Source: Streptomyces sp. NBRC 110035
GTDB lineage: Bacteria > Actinomycetota > Actinomycetes > Streptomycetales > Streptomycetaceae
DNA length: 64,000 bases
Assembly (NCBI RefSeq): GCF_000829695.1
Contig: NZ_BBNN01000047.1
Span: forward strand, 32,979-96,978
Direction of reading: 5' to 3'
The position numbers and the translations under genes were made by a program. The notes beneath the pieces are model-generated. The model made no database searches and was not told where the DNA came from. It saw only the letters and a program-made list of their open reading frames with translations. Of the stretch, positions 8,123 to 16,909 are shown piece by piece. How positions within the stretch are numbered: position 1 is the first letter of the stretch; every line of letters begins with the position of its first letter.

Positions 8123-10545
8123 GCGGGACCAAGGAGCGCGCCCGCACCGCCCCCCAGGCCCCCTCCGCACCCGTCTCCGCAGCCCGGGGGGAGTCGAAGG
8201 CCCGGACAGTGGTCCGGGACCTGGGCATGGGTGTCCGCTTCGCCCTGGCCGGCGGGCGCGAGGGATGGATCAGGGCGCTGCTCACCGGCGTCGGCGTCGG
8301 TCTCGGCGTGGCACTGCTGCTGCTCTGCTCCGCGCTGCCCGGTGTACTGACGGAGCGGGACCGGCGGGAGGAGGCGCGCCTGGACTGGCCCTTCGCCAGC
8401 GAGGTCATGCCGAAGGCCGACGACACGCTGGTCGTCGCGCGGACCGACACCGAGTTCCGGGACCGGCACATCCGTGGCCGGATCATGGAACCGGAAGGCC
8501 CGAAGACCCCGCTGCCGCCGGGCCTGAGCGGGTTCCCGGCGGCCGGTGAGATGGTGGTCTCCCCCGCCCTGAAGGAGCTCCTCGCGTCGGACGGCACCGG
8601 GCTGCTGCGCGAGCGGCTGCCGTACGACATCGTGGGGACGATCGGGGAGCAGGGGCTCATCGGCTCGCAGGAGCTCGCCTATTACACAGGCGCCACGGGG
8701 CTCGCGGACCGGATCGGCAGCACGTCGGCGGTGCGCCTGGACGGCTTCGGCTCGCCTCCCGGGCAGATCTCCGAAGAAGAGAACGACCCGGTGCTCACGC
8801 TGCTGATCCTGGTCGTCCTCGTGGTGCTGCTGACGCCGGTCGCCGTGTTCATCGCCACGGCCGTGCGGTTCGGCGGCGAGCGGCGCGACCGCCGGCTGGC
8901 GGCACTGCGGCTGGTCGGCTCCGACGCGGCGAGCACCCGGCGGATCGCGGGGGGCGAGGCGCTCGCCGGAGCGCTGCTCGGCCTGGTCCTCGGCACGGGG
9001 TTCTTCCTGATCGGCCGTCAGCTGGCCGCCTCGGTCGAGATCTTCGGAATCAGCGTCTTCCCGGGTTACCTGAACCCTTCGCCGCTGCTGGCCCTGCTGG
9101 TCGCGACAGCGGTCCCGGCGGCCGCGGTGCTGGTGACGCTGCTCGCCCTGCGCGGGGTCGTCGTCGAACCGCTGGGCGTGGTCCGTACGGTGCGTCCGCC
9201 CCGGCGCCGGCTGTGGTGGCGGCTGCTGCTGCCGCTGGCCGGCATCGCGATGCTCTACCCGATGGTCGGGCAGGGCCGCGAGAACGGGGAATTCAACGAG
9301 TACCTGGTCGCCGGCGGTGTCCTGCTGCTGCTCATCGGGATCACCGCGCTGCTGCCGTGGATCGTGGAGACGGTCGTCTCCCGGCTCGGCAAGGGCAGCC
9401 TGTCGTGGCAGCTGGCGGTGCGCCGGCTTCAGCTCAGCAGCGGCGCGGCGGCCCGGATGGTCAACGGGATCGCGGTGGCGGTGGCCGGCGCGATCGCGCT
9501 CCAGATGCTGTTCGCCGGCGTCGAGGGCGACTACACCGAGGACACCGGGTTCGACGTGTCGCTGGCCCAGGTGCAGGTGGAGTTGCCGGACGGCCAGGAG
9601 CTCGCCCCCGCCGCCGCGAAGCTGGCGGACACCAAGGGGGTGAACAAGGTCTACGCGCTGTCCCACGGCTACCTCGCCGACAAGCCCTGGCAGCAGGAGC
9701 CGGAGAGCAGCGCCGCACTGGCCGTCGCCGACTGCGCGACCCTGCGCACGGTGGCGGAGCTCCCCTCGTGCCGGGACGGCGACGTGTTCGCGGTGTCCGG
9801 CGCCGAGTACGACACCGGCACCCCGACGCTGAACGAACCGGGCCGGGACCTCTACCTCGAGGTGCCCGATCCCTCGGCCCCCTCCGGCTACGGCGAGAGC
9901 GTCACCTGGACGGTTCCCGCGGGGGTCAAGCAGGCCCGGTCGATTCCGGACCCGGTGGGCAATGAGAGCAGCGGCTTCCTGCTGACGCCGGGCGCGATGA
10001 CGGCGGGGATGACCGGCACGCTCTCCGGTCAGTTCTACCTCGGGATCGACGACTCGGTACCGTACGCCATGGAGCACGTGCGGAACACGGCCGCCGCGAT
10101 CCATCCGCTGACGGACGCGATCAGGTGGAACGCCACCGAGCGTTCCGGGAGCTACGACTCGATCCGCACCGGCCTGTTCGTCGGCGCGACCTGCGTCCTG
10201 GCGTTGATCGGGGCGAGTCTGCTGGTCTCGCAGCTGGAGCAGTTGCGCGAACGCCGCAAGCTGCTGTCGGCGCTGGTCGCCTTCGGTACCCGCAGGCGCA
10301 CGCTGAGCCTGTCCGTGCTGTGGCAGACGGCCGTGCCGATCGGTCTGGGGCTGCTGCTGGCCTCGGCGGTGGGGGTCACGCTGGGCGCCGTCCTGCTGCG
10401 GATGACGTCTGCACCGGTACGGATGGACTGGGCGAGCCTGTTGCAGATGACGGGTGTCGGTGCGGGTGTCGTCGTGGTGGTGACGTTGCTGAGCCTGCCG
10501 CCCCTCCTGCGCATGATGCGGCCGGACGGCCTGCGCACGGAGTGA
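8119..10545 (+). CDS. FtsX-like ABC transporter permease
   Basis: 808 residues with an N-terminal membrane segment near residue 55 followed by an extracellular-type domain, a three-helix FtsX core around 225-350, a further membrane pair, a second large soluble domain (about 470-670) and a final FtsX core near the C-terminus. This duplicated MacB/FtsX layout is common in actinobacterial antimicrobial-peptide exporters. The ATG lies inside the ATPase stop (ATGA), which decides the start although the frame is open far upstream. A basic, Pro/Ala-rich cytoplasmic stretch of about 40 residues precedes the first membrane segment. Confidence 0.9.
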   Translation: MSGTKERARTAPQAPSAPVSAARGESKARTVVRDLGMGVRFALAGGREGWIRALLTGVGVGLGVALLLLCSALPGVLTERDRREEARLDWPFASEVMPKADDTLVVARTDTEFRDRHIRGRIMEPEGPKTPLPPGLSGFPAAGEMVVSPALKELLASDGTGLLRERLPYDIVGTIGEQGLIGSQELAYYTGATGLADRIGSTSAVRLDGFGSPPGQISEEENDPVLTLLILVVLVVLLTPVAVFIATAVRFGGERRDRRLAALRLVGSDAASTRRIAGGEALAGALLGLVLGTGFFLIGRQLAASVEIFGISVFPGYLNPSPLLALLVATAVPAAAVLVTLLALRGVVVEPLGVVRTVRPPRRRLWWRLLLPLAGIAMLYPMVGQGRENGEFNEYLVAGGVLLLLIGITALLPWIVETVVSRLGKGSLSWQLAVRRLQLSSGAAARMVNGIAVAVAGAIALQMLFAGVEGDYTEDTGFDVSLAQVQVELPDGQELAPAAAKLADTKGVNKVYALSHGYLADKPWQQEPESSAALAVADCATLRTVAELPSCRDGDVFAVSGAEYDTGTPTLNEPGRDLYLEVPDPSAPSGYGESVTWTVPAGVKQARSIPDPVGNESSGFLLTPGAMTAGMTGTLSGQFYLGIDDSVPYAMEHVRNTAAAIHPLTDAIRWNATERSGSYDSIRTGLFVGATCVLALIGASLLVSQLEQLRERRKLLSALVAFGTRRRTLSLSVLWQTAVPIGLGLLLASAVGVTLGAVLLRMTSAPVRMDWASLLQMTGVGAGVVVVVTLLSLPPLLRMMRPDGLRTE

Positions 10546-10652
10546 CCGGGGCGGGACGGCCGGTCCCGGGCGGCACGGGATGCCCGGTCCCGGCAGCCCG
10601 GTCCTGGCAGCATGGACCGCGTTCGGCCCACCCTTCCACCAGGAGCGTTCCC

Positions 10653-11276
10653 ATGTCGTTCGCGTCCGTCGAGTCCCTCAAGTCCCGCCTCCCCGGCTAC
10701 GCCCGGGACCTGAGGCGCAACCTGGACTCGGTCATCGGCGCCTCGGACCTGCCGCTCCAACGGCTGTGGGGGACGGTGCTGTCGGCGGCGATCGCCTCAC
10801 GCTCGGCCGTCGTGCTGCGCGAGCTGGCACCGGAGGCGAGGGCGGTGCTGTCGCCCGAGGCCTACCGGGCGGCGAAGACCACCGCTTCGGTGATGGCCCT
10901 GAACAACGTCTTCTTCCGGACCCGCCACCTGCTGTCGGACGAGGAGTACGGCACCCTGCGCGCGGGCCTGCGGATGAACGTCCTCGCCGACCCGGGCGTC
11001 GACCGGACCGACTTCGAGTTCTGGGCGTTCGCGGTCTCCGCGGTCAACGGCTGCGGGCTGTGCCTCGACGCGCACGAATCGGCCCTGCGCGGGGCGGGCG
11101 TCGAACGCGAGGTCGTCCAGGAGGCCGTCAGGATCGCCGCGGTGATCCAGGCCGTCGCCACCACCCTGGAGGCGGAGTCGACCCTCGCGGACCTCGAGGG
11201 CCCCGGGGAACCCGGAGGCAGCGGGAGCACCGGAAGCGTCGGGGGCCCCGGAGATCCTGGGAACCTCGGAAAGTGA
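10653..11276 (+). CDS. ahpD: Alkyl hydroperoxide reductase AhpD (CxxC peroxidase/reductant)
   Basis: 207 residues aligning throughout with mycobacterial AhpD: Glu122, Cys134, Cys137 and His141 match that protein's catalytic Glu118, Cys130, Cys133 and His137 (offset of four). The fifth conserved residue, the His inside the CxxC loop, is Leu136 here. AhpD normally reduces the AhpC peroxiredoxin. The C-terminus carries an extra Gly/Pro/Ser-rich tail of about 25 residues. A clear AGGAG site precedes the ATG. AhpC and OxyR, which usually sit immediately beside ahpD in Streptomyces, are absent; the left neighbour is the ABC permease. Confidence 0.93.
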   Translation: MSFASVESLKSRLPGYARDLRRNLDSVIGASDLPLQRLWGTVLSAAIASRSAVVLRELAPEARAVLSPEAYRAAKTTASVMALNNVFFRTRHLLSDEEYGTLRAGLRMNVLADPGVDRTDFEFWAFAVSAVNGCGLCLDAHESALRGAGVEREVVQEAVRIAAVIQAVATTLEAESTLADLEGPGEPGGSGSTGSVGGPGDPGNLGK

Positions 11277-11328
11277 CTCCGCGTGCATCGACCCCACCGG
11301 CGGCGGCAGTCGGGGACGGAGCGGCCGC

Positions 11329-12804
11329 CTACTCCCGCCCGTCCTCCGCTCGCGTGTCCCTGCCGTCCTCCGGCGGCTTGGGCCCGGCGGGTGACGCCGG
11401 CGGGGCCGGTGGCACGGGGTGGTTCATGGCCGCCGACGCCGCCGTGGCACCCCGGGGCTTCGGGGCGAGTCGCGCGGCCGGCTCCTGGGCGTACGCGCGG
11501 AGGTAGACCACGACGGTGTTGGTCACCGCGACCAGCGGTACGGCGACCACCGCACCGCCGATCCCCGCCACCATGCCTCCGGTGGCGACCGCCAGGACCA
11601 CCGCGAGCGGGTGGACGCGGACCGCGCGGCCGAGGATGAACGGCTGGAGGATGTGGCCCTCGATCTGCTGCACCGCCAGGACCACCACCAGCGTCATGAC
11701 GGCCGTGAACACGCCCTGGGTGACCAGGCCGACGACGACCGCCAGCGCGCCCGAGACCACCGCGCCGACGAGCGGGATGAAGGCGAACAGGAAGATGAAG
11801 ACGGCGAGCGGCACCGCCATCGGCACGTCCAGGAAGTAGATGCCGAGGCCGATGAAGATCGCGTCGATCAGTGCCACTATCACCGTGCCGCGCACATACG
11901 CCGTCAGCGTCCGCCACGCGGCCGGTCCGGCGCCGGCGACGCCCGGACGGGCGGCGGCGGGCACCAGCTTCAGCGTCCACTCCCAGATGCGCTTGCCGTC
12001 GTAGAGCAGGAACAGCGTCGAGAAGACCGCGAGCAGGATGCCGGTGAGCGCCTCGACGACGACCGTCACGCCTTCCAGGCCCGCCGAGGTGATCTGCTCG
12101 GTGTTGTCGCCGACCGCCTCGCGCAGGTTCTTGGCGATGTCGTTGATCTGGCGGTCGGTGACGTGGAAAGGGCTGTTGAGCAGCCAGTTGCGCAGCTCGT
12201 CGATGCCGTCCTGGATCTGGTCGGAGAGGGTGTCGATGTTCTCCATGACCTGCCAGGTCACGAACCACCCTATGAGGCCGATGACGACGAACCCGAACAG
12301 CGCGGTCAGCGCCGTGGCCGGTCCGCGCGGCAGCCCGATCTTCCGCAGCCGGGCCACCGTCGGCTGGAGCAGTGCCGTGATCAGCAGCGCGGCGGCGAAG
12401 GCCAGCACCACGAGCTGGACGGCGCCGATGACCCGCATGAGCACCCAGACCGTCCCCGCGAGCACCAGCAGGCGCCAGCCGGCCTCGGCGGCGACCCGCA
12501 CGCCCCAGGGCACGGCGTGCGCGGGGTCGGGACGGGAGGGGAGGACAAGGGTGGGAGCCGCCGCGGGGCCGTGGTCGCCCGGTGGCCCGGGTGCCCGGTC
12601 GGCGGGTTCGGCGGGTTCGGCGGGGGTGGTGGAGGCCTCGGAGGGGGCGAGGGCCTGGGAGGGGGCGGCCGATCCGGGCGTGGCGTCGGGTTCGGGGCGT
12701 GCCCGGTTCTCCCGTTCCATCTCGGCGCGGCGTTCCTCCAACCGCCTGCTCACCTCGGTCAGTCCGGCTCCGATCCGGCCGAGCCATCCTGGCACGTGCG
12801 ACAT
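11329..12804 (-). CDS. AI-2E (PerM/TqsA) family membrane transporter
   Basis: 491 residues. The first 110 are cytoplasmic, helical and then Pro/Ala-rich; the rest holds about seven or eight membrane segments with the long amphipathic region and GGAVVAVPLVAV-type loop of the AI-2E exporter family. The family is named for the E. coli autoinducer-2 exporter but members have diverse roles, including Na+/H+ antiport, so the substrate is open. The ATG is chosen for its GAGGA ribosome site; an ATG ten codons upstream lacks one. It converges with ahpD across a 50-base gap. Confidence 0.88.
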   Translation of the reverse strand: MSHVPGWLGRIGAGLTEVSRRLEERRAEMERENRARPEPDATPGSAAPSQALAPSEASTTPAEPAEPADRAPGPPGDHGPAAAPTLVLPSRPDPAHAVPWGVRVAAEAGWRLLVLAGTVWVLMRVIGAVQLVVLAFAAALLITALLQPTVARLRKIGLPRGPATALTALFGFVVIGLIGWFVTWQVMENIDTLSDQIQDGIDELRNWLLNSPFHVTDRQINDIAKNLREAVGDNTEQITSAGLEGVTVVVEALTGILLAVFSTLFLLYDGKRIWEWTLKLVPAAARPGVAGAGPAAWRTLTAYVRGTVIVALIDAIFIGLGIYFLDVPMAVPLAVFIFLFAFIPLVGAVVSGALAVVVGLVTQGVFTAVMTLVVVLAVQQIEGHILQPFILGRAVRVHPLAVVLAVATGGMVAGIGGAVVAVPLVAVTNTVVVYLRAYAQEPAARLAPKPRGATAASAAMNHPVPPAPPASPAGPKPPEDGRDTRAEDGRE

Positions 12805-12879
12805 GATGCGTCCTCTTCCCCCGGTTCTCCCCATCACTCCCCACTGCCCCTGGGGCCACCGATCAGACCGTACATGGCG

Positions 12880-12912
12880 AGAGCCCCGCACCGTAGGACG
12901 GTGCGGGGCTCT
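12880..12912 (-). terminator. Hairpin terminator of the SLT hydrolase gene
   Basis: AGAGCCCCGCACCGT and its exact complement are separated by three bases: a 15-bp perfect stem 35 bases beyond the SLT stop codon. No U tract. It separates the hydrolase from the AI-2E transporter gene on the same strand. Confidence 0.8.
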
Positions 12913-12947
12913 GCCGTGGTCGAGCGGGGCTGGTACCGGGCCGGGCT

Positions 12948-13673
12948 CTAGTACCAGTTGTTGGCCTGCCAGAACGACCAGGCGCCGCAGGGGCTTCCGT
13001 AGCGGTCGTTCATGTAGTTGAGGCCCCACTTGATCTGGGTCGCCGGGTTGGTCTGCCAGTCGGCGCCGGCGGAGGCCATCTTGGTTCCCGGCAGCGCCTG
13101 GACGAGACCGTAGGCGCCGGAGGAGGGGTTGACAGCCTTGTAGTTCCAGGTGGACTCGTGGTCCACGATGTTGCTGAAGCACTGGAACTGGTCGGCCGGA
13201 ATCATCTGCCGGGCCATCGCCTGGACCTCGGCGACGCTGTACGAGCTCTGGACCGCGAAGTCGGCGGCGGACGCGGAGGCCGTCTTGGAACGGCTGGCGG
13301 CCTTCTCGGCCTCCTCGCGCTCCTTGGCTTCCTGCTCCGCCTTGGCCGCCTTGGCCGCTTTCTCGGCGGCTTCCTGCTTCTTGGCGATCGCGGTCTCGGC
13401 GGCTGCCTTGCGGGCCGCTTCCTCCGCGTCCTTCTTGGCGCTCGTGTCCGCGGCGATGGCCATGGTTTCGGCCTGCTGCGTCAGGGACGCGGTCTGCACC
13501 TCGACCTGCTGGCCCGCGGGGATGTCCGCGAGCAGCGTGGTGCCGGCCGCCGTCGCCTCGGCGTCATTATTGGCCTGCGCCACACTGCCCGACGCAACAC
13601 CGACGACACTTCCGACAGCGGTGACCGCGGTGGCCGAAGCCACTGCGAATCCCCGGACCGAAATCCGGCTCAC
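12948..13673 (-). CDS. Secreted SLT-domain cell-wall hydrolase with coiled-coil linker
   Basis: 241 residues: a signal peptide (about 1-36), an Ala/Glu/Lys-rich coiled coil (about 70-135), then a C-terminal lysozyme-like SLT domain with the catalytic Glu in VDHESTWN and the SSGAYGLVQ motif typical of small Streptomyces hydrolases. Such Swl/Rpf-related enzymes cleave peptidoglycan and affect spore germination (family knowledge). The GTG start is chosen because GGAAGG lies five bases before it; the upstream in-frame ATG would place that ribosome site inside the coding region. The long leader resembles a c-di-AMP riboswitch. Confidence 0.92.
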   Translation of the reverse strand: MSRISVRGFAVASATAVTAVGSVVGVASGSVAQANNDAEATAAGTTLLADIPAGQQVEVQTASLTQQAETMAIAADTSAKKDAEEAARKAAAETAIAKKQEAAEKAAKAAKAEQEAKEREEAEKAASRSKTASASAADFAVQSSYSVAEVQAMARQMIPADQFQCFSNIVDHESTWNYKAVNPSSGAYGLVQALPGTKMASAGADWQTNPATQIKWGLNYMNDRYGSPCGAWSFWQANNWY

Positions 13674-13689
13674 ACGGTTTCCTTCCAGC

Positions 13690-13850
13690 ATCGACCGCTT
13701 CGGTGACCCTCGCGGACGCAATCGTGCCCCTGGCACTGTCCTCCCCAACTCGGGTCACGGGAGGCACGGGCCCGGTGGGCAACTCCCGAACGGGAGCGCC
13801 GCGTGGTGCTCGGGCGGCATACGACGACGCTATGGAGTTGATGCTGGTGC
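13690..13850 (-). ncRNA. Probable ydaO-type c-di-AMP riboswitch in the leader of the SLT gene
   Basis: Read on the minus strand, the leader contains a short stem CTCCCG/CGGGAG, the blocks GGGAGTTGCCCACCGGGC and CCCGAGTTGGGGAGG, and ends GCGAGGGTCACCGAAGCG just before the ribosome site. The GGGTnnCCGAAG 3' end and the stem order match what I recall of the ydaO element found before rpf/SLT hydrolase genes in Streptomyces. The boundaries are approximate. Binding of c-di-AMP is expected to lower hydrolase expression. The remaining 280 bases up to the PhoH stop hold no gene that I can see. Confidence 0.62.
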
Positions 13851-14128
13851 TCATGTGGCGCCCCACCGCTGGGGGCGGGGCTGTGTCGCATGCGGGGCCT
13901 GACAGGAATGAGACTCTGCCGTAATACGGAGCCGGGAGGCAATTCCATCGCGAGTGTGAAAGCTCACATCCCGTTTGACCCGGTCGATCAGCGGAAAGCC
14001 ACACGCGCGCCGACGCCGCCCGGCTAGGCTCTTCGCCTTTCCGGACGGCGTCAACTCATCAGACGGGGCAGACGGTTCAGATCACCCGGACCGCCCGGAC
14101 CCCATACCACTCGGACCACTCAGACCGC

Positions 14129-15454
14129 TCAGATGTGCCCGTCCTCCAGCATTTCGGTCACGAGCGCGGCGATCTGGGACCTCTCGGACCGGTTCAGGGT
14201 CACGTGGGCGAAGAGCGGATGGCCCTTCAGTTTCTCGACGACGGCGACCACACCGTCGTACCGGCCCACCCTGAGGTTGTCCCGCTGGGCGACGTCGTGG
14301 GTCAGGACGACCCGCGAATTGGCGCCGATCCGGGACAGGACGGTCAGCAGGACGTTCCGTTCCAGCGACTGGGCCTCGTCCACGATCACGAACGCGTCGT
14401 GCAGCGAGCGGCCCCGGATGTGCGTGAGCGGCAGGACCTCCAGCATGCCGCGCGCGGTGACCTCCTCGATGACCTCACGGCTGGTGACCGCCGACAGCGT
14501 GTCGAAGACGGCCTGCGCCCAGGGGCTCATCTTCTCGGCCTCGCTGCCGGGAAGATAGCCGAGCTCCTGCCCGCCCACCGCGTACAGCGGGCGGAAGACC
14601 ATCACCTTCTGGTGCTGACGGCGCTCGAGCACCGCCTCCAGACCCGCGCACAGCGCCAGCGCCGACTTTCCGGTGCCGGCCCGGCCGCCGAGGGACAGGA
14701 TTCCCACGTCGGGGTCGAGCAGCAGGTCGAGCGCGATCCGCTGCTCGGCGCTGCGGCCCTTGATGCCGAACGCCTCCCGGTCACCGCGCACCAGCCGGAC
14801 GTTGCCCTCGGGGGTGACCCGGCCGAGGGCCTTGCCGCGCTCCGACTGGATGGTCAGCCCCGTGTGCACGGGCAGGTCGGCCGCCTCGGGCACGTAGACA
14901 TGGCCCTCCTCGAAGAGGACGTCCACCTGCTCGCCGGGCAGGGTCAGTTCGGACATTCCGGTCCAGCCGGAGGCGTCCGTGACGGCGAGCTCGGCGCGGT
15001 ACTCCTCGGCGAGGAGGCCCACGGAGGACGCCTTGATCCTGAGCGGGAGGTCCTTCGACACGACGGTGACGTCGAACCCCTCGGCCTGCAGATTGCGGGC
15101 GACCGCGAGGATGCGGGTGTCGTTGTCCCCCAGTCGGTAGCCGCTGGGCAGCAGACCGGGGTCCGAGTGGTTGAGCTCGACACGCAGGGTTCCGCCGAGA
15201 TCCCCGATGGGGAGGGGAGCATCGAGGCGGCCGTACCGCACCCGGAAGTCGTCGAGCAGGCGCAGGGCCTGCCGGGCGAAGTAGCCGAGTTCGGGATGGT
15301 GCCGCTTGGCCTCCAGTTCCGTCACCACGACGACGGGGAGCACGACCTCGTGCTCGTCGAAGCGGCTCAGGGCATTGGGATCGGCCAGCAGGACGCTGGT
15401 GTCGATGACATAGGTGCGCCGGTCGGGCTTGTGGCGCTTTGTGCTGGTCACCAC
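14129..15454 (-). CDS. PIN-PhoH family ATPase/ribonuclease
   Basis: 441 residues. The N-terminal PIN domain (about 12-150) has the acidic VIDTSVLL, TELEAKR and GDNDTRIL motifs of an endoribonuclease. The C-terminal PhoH domain (about 230-440) has Walker A GRAGTGKS, Walker B VDEAQS and an arginine-rich VTLNRSERS end. This fusion (PhoH2 type) couples RNA unwinding to cleavage in actinobacteria. It starts with GTG GTG. It follows the cis-prenyltransferase gene on the same strand but is separated from it by two strong hairpins, so it is likely transcribed on its own. Confidence 0.9.
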   Translation of the reverse strand: MVTSTKRHKPDRRTYVIDTSVLLADPNALSRFDEHEVVLPVVVVTELEAKRHHPELGYFARQALRLLDDFRVRYGRLDAPLPIGDLGGTLRVELNHSDPGLLPSGYRLGDNDTRILAVARNLQAEGFDVTVVSKDLPLRIKASSVGLLAEEYRAELAVTDASGWTGMSELTLPGEQVDVLFEEGHVYVPEAADLPVHTGLTIQSERGKALGRVTPEGNVRLVRGDREAFGIKGRSAEQRIALDLLLDPDVGILSLGGRAGTGKSALALCAGLEAVLERRQHQKVMVFRPLYAVGGQELGYLPGSEAEKMSPWAQAVFDTLSAVTSREVIEEVTARGMLEVLPLTHIRGRSLHDAFVIVDEAQSLERNVLLTVLSRIGANSRVVLTHDVAQRDNLRVGRYDGVVAVVEKLKGHPLFAHVTLNRSERSQIAALVTEMLEDGHI

Positions 15455-15603
15455 GGAAGGACGTACCCCCTCGGAAGAGGTCGGGGAGCGACGGAGCGGA
15501 GCTGGACCGGTTGACGGCGCCGATGCACGGGCCGAGAACCGGCCCCCCGCTGCTTCGTCCGTGCCGTGACCGCACGGTCGGGCTGGTGCAAAGGGCCTCC
15601 CGG

Positions 15604-15656
15604 GCGGGCGGCCCCGGGCCGCCCGCTGAGATCCGACACCCGTGGTTCGGGTGTCG
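15604..15656 (-). terminator. Two consecutive hairpins between uppS and the PIN-PhoH gene
   Basis: Read leftward, CGACACCCG/CGGGTGTCG (9-bp stem, 5-base loop) is followed by GCGGGCGGCC/GGCCGCCCGC (10-bp stem, 3-base loop). They lie 140 bases past the uppS stop. The most likely job is termination of the upstream transcript; attenuation ahead of PhoH is possible. Confidence 0.55.
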
Positions 15657-15798
15657 ACCTGTCTGAGTTATGCCCTCGAACCATCGCCGCCATGCCCGAT
15701 CTCCGGGCGGCGCCCCGATGAACTCCCCGTTACGTCCGATCCTCCACAGCGTTCCCCGTCCGGGAGCGGGGTGGTGACGGGGCGGCGGGGCGGGTGCC

Positions 15799-16572
15799 TC
15801 AGCCGCCGAAACGCCGGTGGCGGGCCGCGTAGTCGCGCATCGCGCGCAGGAAGTCGACCTTGCGGAAGGCCGGCCAGAAGACCTCGCAGAAGTAGTACTC
15901 CGAATGGGCGGTCTGCCACAGCATGAATCCGGACAACCGCTGCTCGCCGCTCGTACGGATGACGAGGTCCGGGTCGGGCTGGGCCCGGGTGTAGAGGTGA
16001 CGTCCGATCATGTCGACGTCGACGTCCTCGGCGAGCGCCTCCATCGAGGTGCCCTTCTCATGGGCGTCGAGAATCATGGAGCGCACCGCGTCGGCGATCT
16101 CCTGGCGACCGCCGTAGCCGATGGCGACGTTGACCACTATTCCGTCGACCTGCGCGGTGGCCGACTCGGCCTCCTTGAGGCTGGCCTGCATCCCGGCCGG
16201 CAGCAGGTCGGGGTTGCCGACGTGGTGCACCCGCCAGCGGCCGTCGGCCGCGAGGCTGCGGACGACGTCCTCGATGATGCCGAGCAGCGGGACGAGCTCC
16301 TCCTCCGGCCGGTCGAAGTTGTCCGTCGACAGCAGCCAGAGGGTGACGACCTCGACGTCCGTCTCGGTGCACCAGCCGAGGAACTCACCGATCTTGTCCG
16401 CGCCGGCCCGGTGGCCGTGGACGGTGCTGGAACCCGAGGCCTTCGCCCAACGGCGGTTGCCATCCATGATGACGCCGATGTGCTTCGGCACCTGATCGTG
16501 GTCCAGGTGGCCTTCCACCCGGCGTGCGTACAGCCTGACCAGCAGGCCGCGCAGCTTGTCACGCAGGTTCAC
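15799..16572 (-). CDS. uppS: cis-Prenyltransferase (isoprenyl/undecaprenyl diphosphate synthase)
   Basis: 257 residues of the UppS family, which condenses isopentenyl diphosphate onto an allylic primer to make Z-polyprenyl carriers for cell-wall synthesis. Catalytic Asp37 sits in GVIMDGNRRWA; the RTSGEQRLSGF and FWPAFRKVDFL diphosphate/Mg-binding motifs near the C-terminus are intact. The GTG start is chosen from homologue length (MNLRDKLRG N-terminus), with GGAGG some 14 bases upstream. RecO, the neighbour of the other common Streptomyces uppS, is absent, so this may be the second copy; chain length cannot be read from sequence. Confidence 0.92.
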   Translation of the reverse strand: MNLRDKLRGLLVRLYARRVEGHLDHDQVPKHIGVIMDGNRRWAKASGSSTVHGHRAGADKIGEFLGWCTETDVEVVTLWLLSTDNFDRPEEELVPLLGIIEDVVRSLAADGRWRVHHVGNPDLLPAGMQASLKEAESATAQVDGIVVNVAIGYGGRQEIADAVRSMILDAHEKGTSMEALAEDVDVDMIGRHLYTRAQPDPDLVIRTSGEQRLSGFMLWQTAHSEYYFCEVFWPAFRKVDFLRAMRDYAARHRRFGG

Positions 16573-16874
16573 GTGATCGTCAGCCCCTCCGTACGGATCG
16601 GACAGGGGCGGCACCCGCCGCGGTCCGCGGCATGCGGCCCGGTACTCGGCCGCGGGCGGACTCCGTCTCCCAATGGCAGCCCCCGGAGGCGAAGCCTACC
16701 CCTGCGGAGGCGGGGAGCCTCAACGCCGGGGGCCTCAGCGGTGGGGTGTCAGCGATGGGGGTCTCGGCGTCGGGGGTGGGGCGGGCCCGTGCCCGTGCCC
16801 GGCGCCTGCCCGATGACCGCCCAGGGGCGGGGCGGGGTGGCCCGCAGCCGGACCCCGGACGCGGGCAAAGAAAA
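16573..16874. other. Spacer upstream of uppS without a gene
   Basis: About 300 bases, G-rich on the plus strand with repeated GGGGTGTCAGCG/GGGGTCTCGGCGTCGGGGG runs and CCGTGCCCGTGCCCGG. It should contain the uppS promoter, but no clear -35/-10 pair stands out. Confidence 0.4.
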
Positions 16875-16909
16875 CGGGCCGGTCCGTGGGGGGGATACGG
16901 ACCGGCCCG
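16875..16909 (-). terminator. Strong intrinsic terminator with U-rich tail, no obvious upstream gene
   Basis: CGGGCCGGTCCGT and ACGGACCGGCCCG form a perfect 13-bp stem with a 9-base loop. Read leftward it is followed by TTTTCTTT, a real U tract and uncommon for Streptomyces. The nearest annotated leftward gene ends almost 500 bases upstream, which hints at a short unannotated transcript. Confidence 0.7.

Noticed and set aside
7390..10104. 904-codon minus-strand frame opposite the ABC permease
   Set aside because: Mirror of the permease gene in another phase; no recognisable domain.
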